A stretch of 64,000 nucleotides of DNA. Source: Gracilimonas sp965227215 (GTDB lineage Bacteria > Bacteroidota > Rhodothermia > Balneolales > Balneolaceae). The stretch is taken from NCBI GenBank assembly GCA_965227215.1, contig OZ245729.1, positions 434,001 to 498,000 of the forward strand. Reading direction: 5' to 3'. Both the position numbers and the translations under genes were made by a program. The notes below the pieces were generated by a model. The model searched no databases. It worked only from the letters and a program-made list of their open reading frames with translations, and had not been told where the DNA came from. Positions 53,154 to 60,922 of this stretch are shown here, one piece after another. Each line of letters starts with the position of its first letter. Positions within the stretch are counted from its first letter, which is position 1.

Positions 53154-53438
53154 ATGAATATTTCTATTGCCAACGATATCGAACCCCTCTCTGAGTTTAG
53201 AAAGAAATCTGCTGATTTTGTGAAGCGCTTAAAAAAAGAAAAACAACCCATCGTACTTACCCAGCATGGGAAAAGCGCTGCGGTTTTAATGGATGTATCA
53301 GAATTTGAGCGGTTTACAAAAAAAATGGAAATGCTGGAAGATTTACTTGAAGCCAAACAACAAGTGGAGCAAGGCAAAACCTATTCTATGGATGAAGCAA
53401 AAAAGAGAATTGAAGGTCATCTTTCTAAATGGAAGTAA
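53154..53438 (+). CDS. Type II antitoxin, Phd/YefM family (module 2)
   Basis: Start ATG 53154 (MNISIANDIEPLSEF) gives 94 residues; an upstream frame to 53106 adds 16 unlikely residues. The Phd/YefM pattern is FRKKSADFVKRLKKEKQPIVLTQHGKSAAVLMDVSEFERF. A C-terminal helix rich in charge would bind toxin. It overlaps the toxin gene by 10 bases. Confidence 0.9.
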   Translation: MNISIANDIEPLSEFRKKSADFVKRLKKEKQPIVLTQHGKSAAVLMDVSEFERFTKKMEMLEDLLEAKQQVEQGKTYSMDEAKKRIEGHLSKWK

Positions 53439-53719
53439 TTTTAACCCATCGGTTTTTAACACGGGTTGAGGAGTGTACAGATTATATTGCATTAGATCAT
53501 ATCCCTACAGCTATCCAATGGGCCGAGGGTGTTCTCAAGCATTGCGAGCAACTAAGTACTCAACCGGAAAGTGGTAGAATGGTTCCTGAATTTAACCGAG
53601 CAGAGATAAAGGAACTGATTCACGGTAATTACCGACTGGTATATGAGCTAAAACCAAAGCGGGTAGATATGCTAACCATCTGGCATACAAGTCAGGTATT
53701 ACCTAAAAAACCATATTAA
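53429..53719 (+). CDS. RelE/ParE-family toxin (module 2)
   Basis: The 96-residue protein has a ParE/RelE fold pattern: LTHRFLTRVEECTDYIALDHIPTAIQWAEGVLKHCEQLSTQPESGRMVPEFNRAEIKELIHGNYRLVYEL, ending MLTIWHTSQVLPKK. The lengths and overlap with the antitoxin are typical. ParE-like (gyrase) versus RelE-like (ribosome) action is not decided by the sequence alone; the ISGRMVPEF-like stretch and EL-HGNYR(L/I)VYE motif are shared by both. Confidence 0.9.
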   Translation: MEVILTHRFLTRVEECTDYIALDHIPTAIQWAEGVLKHCEQLSTQPESGRMVPEFNRAEIKELIHGNYRLVYELKPKRVDMLTIWHTSQVLPKKPY

Positions 53720-53721
53720 CA

Positions 53722-53779
53722 GTTGGCTAACTACCGTTTTAAACAGAAGCACCGATGTTGGGACAGGCAGAGTAGCCAA
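53722..53779. repeat. Quasi-palindromic site D after module 2
   Basis: TTGGCTAACT (53723-53732) and AGTAGCCAA (53771-53779) pair as ends of a hairpin. The left arm, GTTGGCTA...TTTTAAAC (53722-53744), is an inverted match to the right arm of site C (53055-53080: GTTTAAAA...TAGCCAAC), and both contain GGGACAG. These two sites thus bracket module 2. Confidence 0.45.
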
Positions 53780-53929
53780 GCCCGAATCCGTTTGGAAAGA
53801 CTCCTAGTACACAAAAGCCTATATTTTCTAATGAGTAGCTCATCGAGCTTTATGAACTATACCCACTACTTATTTGCATCATCGCTATGGGGTTTCAGAT
53901 AAACCTCAGCAATAATACAGGAGGATAAA

Positions 53930-54298
53930 ATGGCTCAATATATCGACGGATTTGTATTTCCGGTTCCACAGGTTCACTTGGATGAGTACCAGAATGTGGC
54001 TGAAAAAGTAGCTGAAATCTGGAAAGAATATGGAGCTCTTGCCTACTTCGAGTATGTCGGGGAAGATTTAAAGCTGGAAGGCACACGTTCTTTCATTGAA
54101 CTTGTGGATTTGAAGGAAGACGAAGTAGTTATATTTGGATGGGTTTTGTTTCCTTCTAAAGAAACCCGGGATATAGCGAACAAAAAAGTTCCCAACGACC
54201 CAAGGATGGCGGAATTAATTGCCCCGCTTACCGACCCTGAAAGATTGATTTTTGATGCTGAACGGATGGTGTATGGAGGCTTCCGGTCTTTCATTTGA
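53930..54298 (+). CDS. DUF1428 (YbaA-like) protein
   Basis: The 122-residue product MAQYIDGFVFPVPQVHLDEYQNVAEKVAEIWKEYGALAYFEYVGEDL matches the DUF1428/YbaA family, an alpha/beta (ferredoxin-like) fold of unknown function. A good ribosome site (ACAGGAGGATAAA) lies before the ATG. It is not close to the toxin-antitoxin sites and looks like core sequence. Confidence 0.85.
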   Translation: MAQYIDGFVFPVPQVHLDEYQNVAEKVAEIWKEYGALAYFEYVGEDLKLEGTRSFIELVDLKEDEVVIFGWVLFPSKETRDIANKKVPNDPRMAELIAPLTDPERLIFDAERMVYGGFRSFI

Positions 54299-54387
54299 TC
54301 ACCTGAATTGTGTTTGATAGCATCATAATGAGTTTTATACGATAAGCAGGTCGGGCCGTTACTTACCGTAACCGTAACTACTTGTTG

Positions 54388-55002
54388 TTACTTCTTCTTA
54401 TACCCCGGCGTTTGGATAAAGTACTCAGGCTCCAACATAGGCTTATCTTCATCGGCATCATCTTTTTGAAATATAGAGTATGAGCCGTTATCCAGGTTAA
54501 AACCAAGCATTCTTCCTGATTTCGCCTTTATCATTACCGTAGAGGAATTTCGCTCAAAATCATAGCCCTCAATTTCAAACCGGTGTTTTTGAATATCAGA
54601 CTCTAATAAGTGTTTGATTAAGTCGTCTTTCTCGTTGGTATATAGCGTAAAATTATTATCCCGATTGTACAGGTGAAAACAATGATAATCTTCCGAGATA
54701 TATTCATCCAGCAAAAGATCCGATATCGGGTACCGCTGCTCCCCTTTCACTATAAGAGACACACCCGAAAGCACGGCTTTGGATTTTATTTCTTTACCTC
54801 CATTCATCTTGGCAATAAAAGACATGATCAGAAAAGCACCCATGATGATCAAAAATATGGTCTCAATAGTGTGAGATTCCAGAAAGTCATTCAGGTTAAA
54901 GATGATATAAACGAAGGCAATGGTTCCTATGATTGCAAAGAAACCGGATGCACATCCTAGAAAAAGCTGTCGATTGGTATATTTGAATTCTATGGCCGCC
55001 AT
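54388..55002 (-). CDS. Membrane protein of unknown function
   Basis: The 204-residue product has two N-terminal membrane helices (LFLGCASGFFAIIGTIAFVYIIF and TIFLIIMGAFLIMSFIAKM), then a beta-rich soluble domain (KSKAVLSGVSLIVKGEQRYPISDLLLDEYISEDYHCFHLYNRDNNFTLYT). I recognise no family. It may be a PH-like sensor or envelope protein, but this is a guess. It stands alone. Confidence 0.65.
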   Translation of the reverse strand: MAAIEFKYTNRQLFLGCASGFFAIIGTIAFVYIIFNLNDFLESHTIETIFLIIMGAFLIMSFIAKMNGGKEIKSKAVLSGVSLIVKGEQRYPISDLLLDEYISEDYHCFHLYNRDNNFTLYTNEKDDLIKHLLESDIQKHRFEIEGYDFERNSSTVMIKAKSGRMLGFNLDNGSYSIFQKDDADEDKPMLEPEYFIQTPGYKKK

Positions 55003-55074
55003 TGTCCTCGAAATTTTGTCTTGAATGACGGTGAATCTACTTCAAAAAAGTGAAGACTGAAAATAGGCTCCGAC

Positions 55075-57339
55075 TTACAAAATCCGCCTGATTTTCTCAG
55101 CCACCCTTGGATCCATTTCTTCTTTCATCCGGTCTCTGAGCACATCAACCGGCTTTTTAGCGGATAGAAATCTTACTGCATCGAGGGTATGGTAACGAAT
55201 TCTGGGATCACGATCTGACATCAGCATCTCAATGGTTTGATTCCAGTATTCCTGATTTTTCTCATGGGCAAGCAGAATATTCAGCGCTTGTTTCTTGATG
55301 GAGTAGGGGTAATCTCCCAGTGCTATCCGATCGGCGATGGAAATGGATTCCCGTGTGGTATCTGTTTGAACCGCGACCTGCAGAACGTTGATCGCCTTCT
55401 CTTCACTTCCACTTCTTTCCAGTCGCTCCGTTAAGGATATCAGGTCTTCCGCTTCGGCCAGTTTACCGTAGGTATTCAAAGCCGTGGTAAATACCGTATC
55501 AATTTCTGCCCTGATGATGGTGTTTCGAACCGCATACCTCACCTGTTCGTTATCGGGATAATCGGCAAGCGCCCTTATCGCAGACAAACGGGTGGCCAGA
55601 TTATCTGAATTCAATTGCTCCAGGAAGTTTTGCTCAGTCCCTGATGCCCCCTGTGTTATTTCCCCTAAAGTAGCCAACAAGGCTGCCCGAACCTCAGGCG
55701 CCCCTTCCGTTTCTAATACATCCTGCAGGGCAAGCTGTAAATCCGGGTTGTCGGTGTACTGCCTTAACTGGCGTGCAGCTTCTATCTTTTCATCGGGATT
55801 AGAGCTTCGCAACTGGCGGATTAAAAACATAAAGGGTTTGTTTTCCTTCAAGGTCAGCTCAACATCGGTTTGGGAAGTCAGAGTTACATACTCAACTCCT
55901 GAGAGCAGATCCACGGCAACCGAATCAGACGCGCCGGTAAAACTGATTTCGGTTCTTGTGGTATCCATAAAACTGTACTGAATCAGTTCAAGCCCGGCCA
56001 ATACACCCAAAGGCTCAGACATTGACTGAAAATGTAACGTGAGCGAAGGTTTCAACTCATCATAGCTGTAATCAACCTGATAGGTATATCCATCCTGCTG
56101 CTGATTGTCTTCATTTAAAAGAGGTTCCGGCAACATCTTCCAGTAAGAACCGGTTTGATTGTACCAATAATCGGCATACTCCTTCCACCCCGTCACTCCC
56201 TGAAGCTGTTGAATCAACGCTGGCAGAGATTCTTTGATGGTTTGTTTGAGGAACTTATTTTCCAGATTCTCTATACCCTGCTCCCATTTATTCCAGCCTT
56301 GTATCGACTGCAGGTTATCTGGATTTAATAATGGAACTGTTCCATCGCTTTCGGTAACCAAAGCTTTTAAAAACTCAAAGCGAGAATCCAGCGCGTCAAG
56401 GTAGCGATGATAATTGCCCAGCCATTGCTCAGCAATGCCCCTTCTTAACTGTGTGGACAAACTGCCCAGATTCTGGTACAGATAAATGATACCCGCTCCC
56501 GACTGAATCTCTTCCCAGTGATTGTCGGGCAGCACCACGATATGAAGGGCTGAAAAGGGAAACTCATAGGAGAACGTGCTTTCATATTCTTTCAGGCTTT
56601 CAACAGCTATGGATAATAATCCGGATCGAACATCTTCGAGTAATGCATTTTCTGATGCATGGATAGATACTTCCTTCACCCCGGCTCTTGCACTTTCTGA
56701 CTGAAAATTTCCCACTGAAAAGGTAATTCCTGATACAGGAATTGGAGTCTCAGAGCTCCACTCAACCTGTTTCTCATCTGTAGAAACCACTTCATCCCCT
56801 ACTTTACTTCCGTTGAATACTACTTGCAGGTCTGCTGGAATCGTGAAACTCGCATTTACCACCGACTCCATTTCGGGATGATCCGGAATCGGAATCCAGT
56901 GGTGACGGGAACGTGGATTTAAGGACGTCCACAGGTTTCCATGCACATCGGTATTAATTCCATAGGGTGAAGAACTTTCCCAGCTAATTAAGAAACCGGT
57001 GCTTTGGTTCGTATTCAGAGTATCCTGCAGCTTAATGATCAATGAGTCTGAACGCACCCGAAAATCGAGAGCTTGTCCGCTGCTTGACACTTCCTTCACA
57101 TCCAAATTTGAGGTATTAAAAACCACTTGAGTTACACCCGGTTGTCGGGAACGGATGCTGTAAGTACCTGTTGCTTTGATCAGTGCGGATGCCGGTTCTG
57201 CATTCACCTCCAAATCAATGGTATTCAGCTCAAAAGGGAGTTCAGGATACGCCTCATAATTCCATTTTACGGTAGACTGCCCTAAAAGTGTGGTTACGGA
57301 AAGAAGAGTAAATAGTGTAGTTAATAGTCCTTTCTTCAT
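55075..57339 (-). CDS. Catalytically degenerate M1-peptidase-like protein with HEAT repeats
   Basis: The 754-residue secreted protein (signal peptide ends LLGQ) has an M1 N-terminal domain (about 30-215; WTSLNPRSRHHWIPIPDHPEMESVVNASFTIP). In the catalytic region the exopeptidase GxMEN motif is SGAGIIYL (280-287) and the zinc motif HExxHQWxGN is RGIAEQWLGN (300-309): both histidines and the glutamate are lost. The downstream WxNEG(F) box is also absent. From about 515 to the end there are HEAT-like repeats (EKIEAARQLRQYTDNPDLQLALQDVL...). It is likely a non-enzymatic pseudo-peptidase. Its start overlaps the phosphatase stop by 1 base. Confidence 0.8.
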   Translation of the reverse strand: MKKGLLTTLFTLLSVTTLLGQSTVKWNYEAYPELPFELNTIDLEVNAEPASALIKATGTYSIRSRQPGVTQVVFNTSNLDVKEVSSSGQALDFRVRSDSLIIKLQDTLNTNQSTGFLISWESSSPYGINTDVHGNLWTSLNPRSRHHWIPIPDHPEMESVVNASFTIPADLQVVFNGSKVGDEVVSTDEKQVEWSSETPIPVSGITFSVGNFQSESARAGVKEVSIHASENALLEDVRSGLLSIAVESLKEYESTFSYEFPFSALHIVVLPDNHWEEIQSGAGIIYLYQNLGSLSTQLRRGIAEQWLGNYHRYLDALDSRFEFLKALVTESDGTVPLLNPDNLQSIQGWNKWEQGIENLENKFLKQTIKESLPALIQQLQGVTGWKEYADYWYNQTGSYWKMLPEPLLNEDNQQQDGYTYQVDYSYDELKPSLTLHFQSMSEPLGVLAGLELIQYSFMDTTRTEISFTGASDSVAVDLLSGVEYVTLTSQTDVELTLKENKPFMFLIRQLRSSNPDEKIEAARQLRQYTDNPDLQLALQDVLETEGAPEVRAALLATLGEITQGASGTEQNFLEQLNSDNLATRLSAIRALADYPDNEQVRYAVRNTIIRAEIDTVFTTALNTYGKLAEAEDLISLTERLERSGSEEKAINVLQVAVQTDTTRESISIADRIALGDYPYSIKKQALNILLAHEKNQEYWNQTIEMLMSDRDPRIRYHTLDAVRFLSAKKPVDVLRDRMKEEMDPRVAEKIRRIL

Positions 57340-58109
57340 TATTCGTTGTGAGCTTCAAATATTTTCATTACTTCAGGGAAAAGAGCTTTGTTGGTGGAAA
57401 ATCCATTTCCGGAGAAGATGGTTTCATTGCCTTCAATGTCACTAAAAACACCACCTGCTTCTTGCATCACCGGCAATAACGCAGCTGCATCCCAAATATT
57501 AAGTTCGGGATCATACATGAGGTCGGCACGGCCGGTAGCTACCATCATATGCCCGTAAGCGTCTCCCCATGTTCTATGTAGTTTGGTTTTGGTCATCAGT
57601 TCCTCAAAAATTTCCTGCTGACCCATTTCCTTGAATTTAAAAATCTCTGTTACCAATAAAGTCGCGTCTTCCAGCTTCTCAGTTTTCCGGACACTGCAGG
57701 GCTCTCCATTCAACGAAGCACCCTCTCCTATGGCGGCCGCACAAAGCTCCTCTAATGCCGGGGCATAAATAATGCCTACCTGTGGCTCATCATCCACCAA
57801 AACCCCAATCAGTGTGGTATAAAATGGAATACCGTGGATGAAGGATTTTGTGCCGTCTATGGGATCCAGCACCCATTTTACGTTACTATCTTCGTTAGTT
57901 TTACCGTATTCTTCGCCAATGATTCCGTGATCAGGAAATCGTTTCAGGATTTCCTCCCGCATTATTTGTTCGGTTTCGCGATCAGCGATGGTAACGGGTG
58001 AATCGTCATCTTTACTTATGACTTCCACATTTTGTTTGAAATATTTTAAAGTGTGATGTCCGCCAATTTTAGCAATTTCTGTTGCTGCTTGTAATAAATC
58101 TTGTATCAT
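57339..58109 (-). CDS. Histidinol-phosphatase-like inositol-monophosphatase family enzyme
   Basis: The 256-residue product has the family metal site EEYGKTNEDSNVKWVLDPIDGTKSFIHG and the C-terminal WDAAALLPVMQEAGG, with ADLMYDPELNIWD. The HG after the DPIDGT box and the AYGHMMVATGRADLMYDP run are typical of HisN-type histidinol phosphatases. The exact substrate is uncertain: the group also acts on inositol phosphates and 3'-phosphoadenosine-5'-phosphate. It starts with the pseudo-peptidase stop overlapped by 1 base. Confidence 0.85.
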   Translation of the reverse strand: MIQDLLQAATEIAKIGGHHTLKYFKQNVEVISKDDDSPVTIADRETEQIMREEILKRFPDHGIIGEEYGKTNEDSNVKWVLDPIDGTKSFIHGIPFYTTLIGVLVDDEPQVGIIYAPALEELCAAAIGEGASLNGEPCSVRKTEKLEDATLLVTEIFKFKEMGQQEIFEELMTKTKLHRTWGDAYGHMMVATGRADLMYDPELNIWDAAALLPVMQEAGGVFSDIEGNETIFSGNGFSTNKALFPEVMKIFEAHNE

Positions 58110-58162
58110 TGAGTCCGTTAATTCTTCAAACTTTAAACTTGTCGCCTGCTTCCTATCAAATT

Positions 58163-58762
58163 ATGAGTATGAGAAAGGTTCTTCAAACTATTTTGATTGC
58201 GGTTTTATGCATGCTTCCCTTGCTGTCGTTTGCACAAAACGGAAAGGCACACCTGAGCAATGAGAGTAAGTTAAGCATTAATGGAAAATCAAATGTGAAT
58301 GATTTTAAATGTGAATCAGAGCATGAGCTCCAGCAGGAATCCCTTGAGTTCGACTATCACTTTGAAGGAGATACCATCAATGTGGACGGTGTGTCTCTGT
58401 CTTTGGAAATCAGCCGGTTTGATTGCGGTAAAAAAGCCATTAATCGCGATTTTCGAAGTACTTTAAATTATAAGCAGTACCCCTTTATTCAAATTACCCT
58501 GAACAAGTTGATGCTGGCAACGGAGGAAAACCCGGTTCCCAAAGCGGCAAATGTAACCATTACCATTGCCGGTGTTGAACGAAACTACCGGGTGCCTCTG
58601 AACTCATTCACAAATACCGGAAAAGGGATATCGGTAGATGGAAATAAAACACTCTATATGTCCGATTTCGGCCTCACTCCTCCCTCGCCTCTTTTCGGGC
58701 TCGTACAAGTAAGCGATGAGCTGGATATTGTGTTTGAGTTGGTAGTTCGGTTCGAATCCTGA
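58163..58762 (+). CDS. YceI-like periplasmic protein
   Basis: The start is best at ATG 58163 (MSMRKVLQTILIAVL) with a signal peptide ending SFAQN; an upstream frame from 58082 adds 27 residues with no signal-like features. The remaining domain (KLSINGKSNVNDFKCES... LSLEISRFDCGKKAINRDFRSTLNYKQYPFIQITL... TITIAGVERNYRVPL) is YceI-like, with the pattern of a lipid-binding beta barrel. Its partner may be the neighbouring porin and second YceI. The porin-gene terminator separates them in opposite directions. Confidence 0.75.
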   Translation: MSMRKVLQTILIAVLCMLPLLSFAQNGKAHLSNESKLSINGKSNVNDFKCESEHELQQESLEFDYHFEGDTINVDGVSLSLEISRFDCGKKAINRDFRSTLNYKQYPFIQITLNKLMLATEENPVPKAANVTITIAGVERNYRVPLNSFTNTGKGISVDGNKTLYMSDFGLTPPSPLFGLVQVSDELDIVFELVVRFES

Positions 58763-58788
58763 AATCTTAACCCCCGAGATTCATAAAC

Positions 58789-58821
58789 AAAAAAAGGGCG
58801 AGCCTTTCACAGCCCGCCCCT
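58789..58821 (-). terminator. Rho-independent terminator after the porin gene
   Basis: Read on the minus strand, a hairpin with GGGCGGGC/GCTCGCCC arms (one mismatch) is followed by seven T. It ends the YceI-porin unit and lies 19 bases after the porin stop. Confidence 0.8.
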
Positions 58822-58840
58822 TTCCTATGAGGTCGGTATA

Positions 58841-60130
58841 TCAGAAGCTTACCACAGCTTCCAACATGATTCCGCTAAATTCTGCACCGGCATAGTCGCC
58901 TGTGAAACCATCATAAGATTGTGTTACATACTCTAGTTTGGTAAGTACGTTTTCAGTCATGAACCAGCCACCGCCAATGTTGATTCTTGTTATGTCGATA
59001 TCATTTCCACCAGAGGTTTCGCCTGAAACAGTATTGTATCGGCCACCCACGTAGAAGTTCTCATCCATTCCGAATCTGTACAGAAGCTCTGCACCAATCT
59101 GAGTAAATGCACGTGTATCAGATTCAGTAGCTAGCTTACCTGAAGCATTTTCGAACACTCCGTAGAATTCCAGTCCCTGGAACTTCACGAAGGGGTTGAT
59201 CATGAATGAGGTCATTTCGCCACCGATTGGTCCGTTAGGAGCAAAACGTGATACAGTAAAGTCTGGTGAAAATCGTCCTGCACGGAAGTTGCCTGGTACA
59301 ATAACGTTGTAGTAACGGGTACCGGCACGGTCACCTGAGTACAAGTAAAGAGAACCGGATTCTCCTGAGCTAAACAAGGAGCCTGTTAAACGAACTCGCA
59401 GATCCTCATTCACCTGGCTGTCGTATCCCAATTTCAGGAAAAGATTAGGTTTCTCATCAATTGCTGGTTTCACTGAACTTTGGTTGAGTTTACCGTTGGT
59501 TAATCCAACCATTCCAAAGATATCGCCGGTGTAGTAATACACTTCGGCACCAACTTCAGTAGTGAAGGAATCCATGATGTAGTTACCTACAAATGGGTTC
59601 AGGATAGCCGAACCGTTATCGCTGCGACGGAAGTGGTTGTCACCATAGTTGTTTTCCATGTGACCTACTTTGATGCGGATATTGTCGCTTAGACTTGAAA
59701 GGAATCCTTCCTCGATGAAGTCAAAACTATCAATCTGCAGATATCCACCTTTCACATAAGTTTCGGTGTGGTTCTGAGAAGACAGGTAGGTACGCAGGTG
59801 CATTCTCATTCCCGGTGCGAGGGCAACATCAAAATCAAGGTTTGATGTAGCAAGGTTGAAGTTATTCTCCAGATCCGGGAGGTTGCCGGCATCGTTATCG
59901 TGGCTTATTCCCTGAAATTGAAGAGTGTTAGATCCGCCGATTCGAACATGTATACCGTCGAAGGTTTTGTCTGTTGTGAATGGGGCTTCAAATACATTCA
60001 GGCCGGCTTTTGTAGCGGGCACAAAGTATTGAATGTCGTTGCGTTCCTGAGCTGATACGTTTGTAGCTGAAAAGAAAGCTAAAACGAAAGCTGTGAGTAC
60101 GGTTGTGAAATATTTTGCTTGAGATTTCAT
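58841..60130 (-). CDS. Outer-membrane porin-like protein
   Basis: The 429-residue product has a signal peptide (ending NVSAQERN) and an alternating beta-strand pattern with a C-terminal Phe (LEAVVSF), as in outer-membrane barrels. Parts such as GGSNTLQFQGISHDND, NNFNLATSNLDFDVALAPGMRMHLRTYLS and IKVGHMENNYGDNHFRR resemble a porin/transport family found near YceI genes in Bacteroidota. The substrate is unknown. It lies in one transcript with the yceI gene upstream (47-base spacer). Confidence 0.7.
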   Translation of the reverse strand: MKSQAKYFTTVLTAFVLAFFSATNVSAQERNDIQYFVPATKAGLNVFEAPFTTDKTFDGIHVRIGGSNTLQFQGISHDNDAGNLPDLENNFNLATSNLDFDVALAPGMRMHLRTYLSSQNHTETYVKGGYLQIDSFDFIEEGFLSSLSDNIRIKVGHMENNYGDNHFRRSDNGSAILNPFVGNYIMDSFTTEVGAEVYYYTGDIFGMVGLTNGKLNQSSVKPAIDEKPNLFLKLGYDSQVNEDLRVRLTGSLFSSGESGSLYLYSGDRAGTRYYNVIVPGNFRAGRFSPDFTVSRFAPNGPIGGEMTSFMINPFVKFQGLEFYGVFENASGKLATESDTRAFTQIGAELLYRFGMDENFYVGGRYNTVSGETSGGNDIDITRINIGGGWFMTENVLTKLEYVTQSYDGFTGDYAGAEFSGIMLEAVVSF

Positions 60131-60177
60131 GACCTTAGGATTTGATGTTGTTGGTTAGTTGATTGTTTTGTTGAGAT

Positions 60178-60741
60178 TTATTTTTGAGTGAATTTCGCAT
60201 TGAATTCCACATCTACCTTCTCTCCGGCTTTGATGGTGCCAAACATGGCAGTGGGTGGGTCAACATTAAATTCAGTCATATCTATATTCTGTTTTCCGTT
60301 AAACAGGATGCTGCCGTCTGGCTGAAGCTGATATTCAACCTCCATCTGTACGTTCTTGGTCACACCGGCTATGGTAAGTTCACCTGCCGCAGTAATGGAG
60401 GAAGAGCCAATACTTTGAATTTCGGATAACGAAAAAGTGATATTCGGATGCTTCTTCACTTTAAGTGCATCATCTATTCGCTTATCCATACCTCCTTTCC
60501 CGCTGTTAATTTCTTCGGCTACAACAGTGAATTGCAGGCTTGAAATTGAAAGAAGTGAATCGCCGGATACTTCTATGGTTGCTGAACCGGAGAACTCTTC
60601 AGCAGGAGCTTCCCAGTCGTGAACATTTGAAGTTCCCCAAACGATGATTTCGCTTTCGGAAGGCACGATTTGATAGGTTTGTGCAAATAGTGCTGTACTC
60701 AGTAAAAGTGTGGTAAGTAATGAAAATGTAGTCTTTAACAT
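60178..60741 (-). CDS. YceI family protein
   Basis: The 187-residue periplasmic product (signal peptide ends ALFAQ) opens TYQIVPSESEIIVWGTSNVHDWEAP and ends FNVDPPTAMFGTIKAGEKVDVEFNAKF, with the GxxTI-GVTKNVQMEV core of YceI. YceI proteins bind polyisoprenoid or amphiphilic ligands. It is in tandem with the porin gene, forming a likely two-gene unit. Confidence 0.88.
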   Translation of the reverse strand: MLKTTFSLLTTLLLSTALFAQTYQIVPSESEIIVWGTSNVHDWEAPAEEFSGSATIEVSGDSLLSISSLQFTVVAEEINSGKGGMDKRIDDALKVKKHPNITFSLSEIQSIGSSSITAAGELTIAGVTKNVQMEVEYQLQPDGSILFNGKQNIDMTEFNVDPPTAMFGTIKAGEKVDVEFNAKFTQK

Positions 60742-60922
60742 ATCGACCTCTTTGGTTTTAATCTGAGTTCGTTAATTAACTCACCACAAAGAAATCAAAA
60801 ATTCATGAAGGGAATGTGAAGAATAGAAATAATTTATCCCTTTAAGTTACTGTGCACCATTATTTTAAAAGATATATGTTTTAATATTTATGAAGATTGT
60901 ATGAAGAATTTGAAGTTATTTT

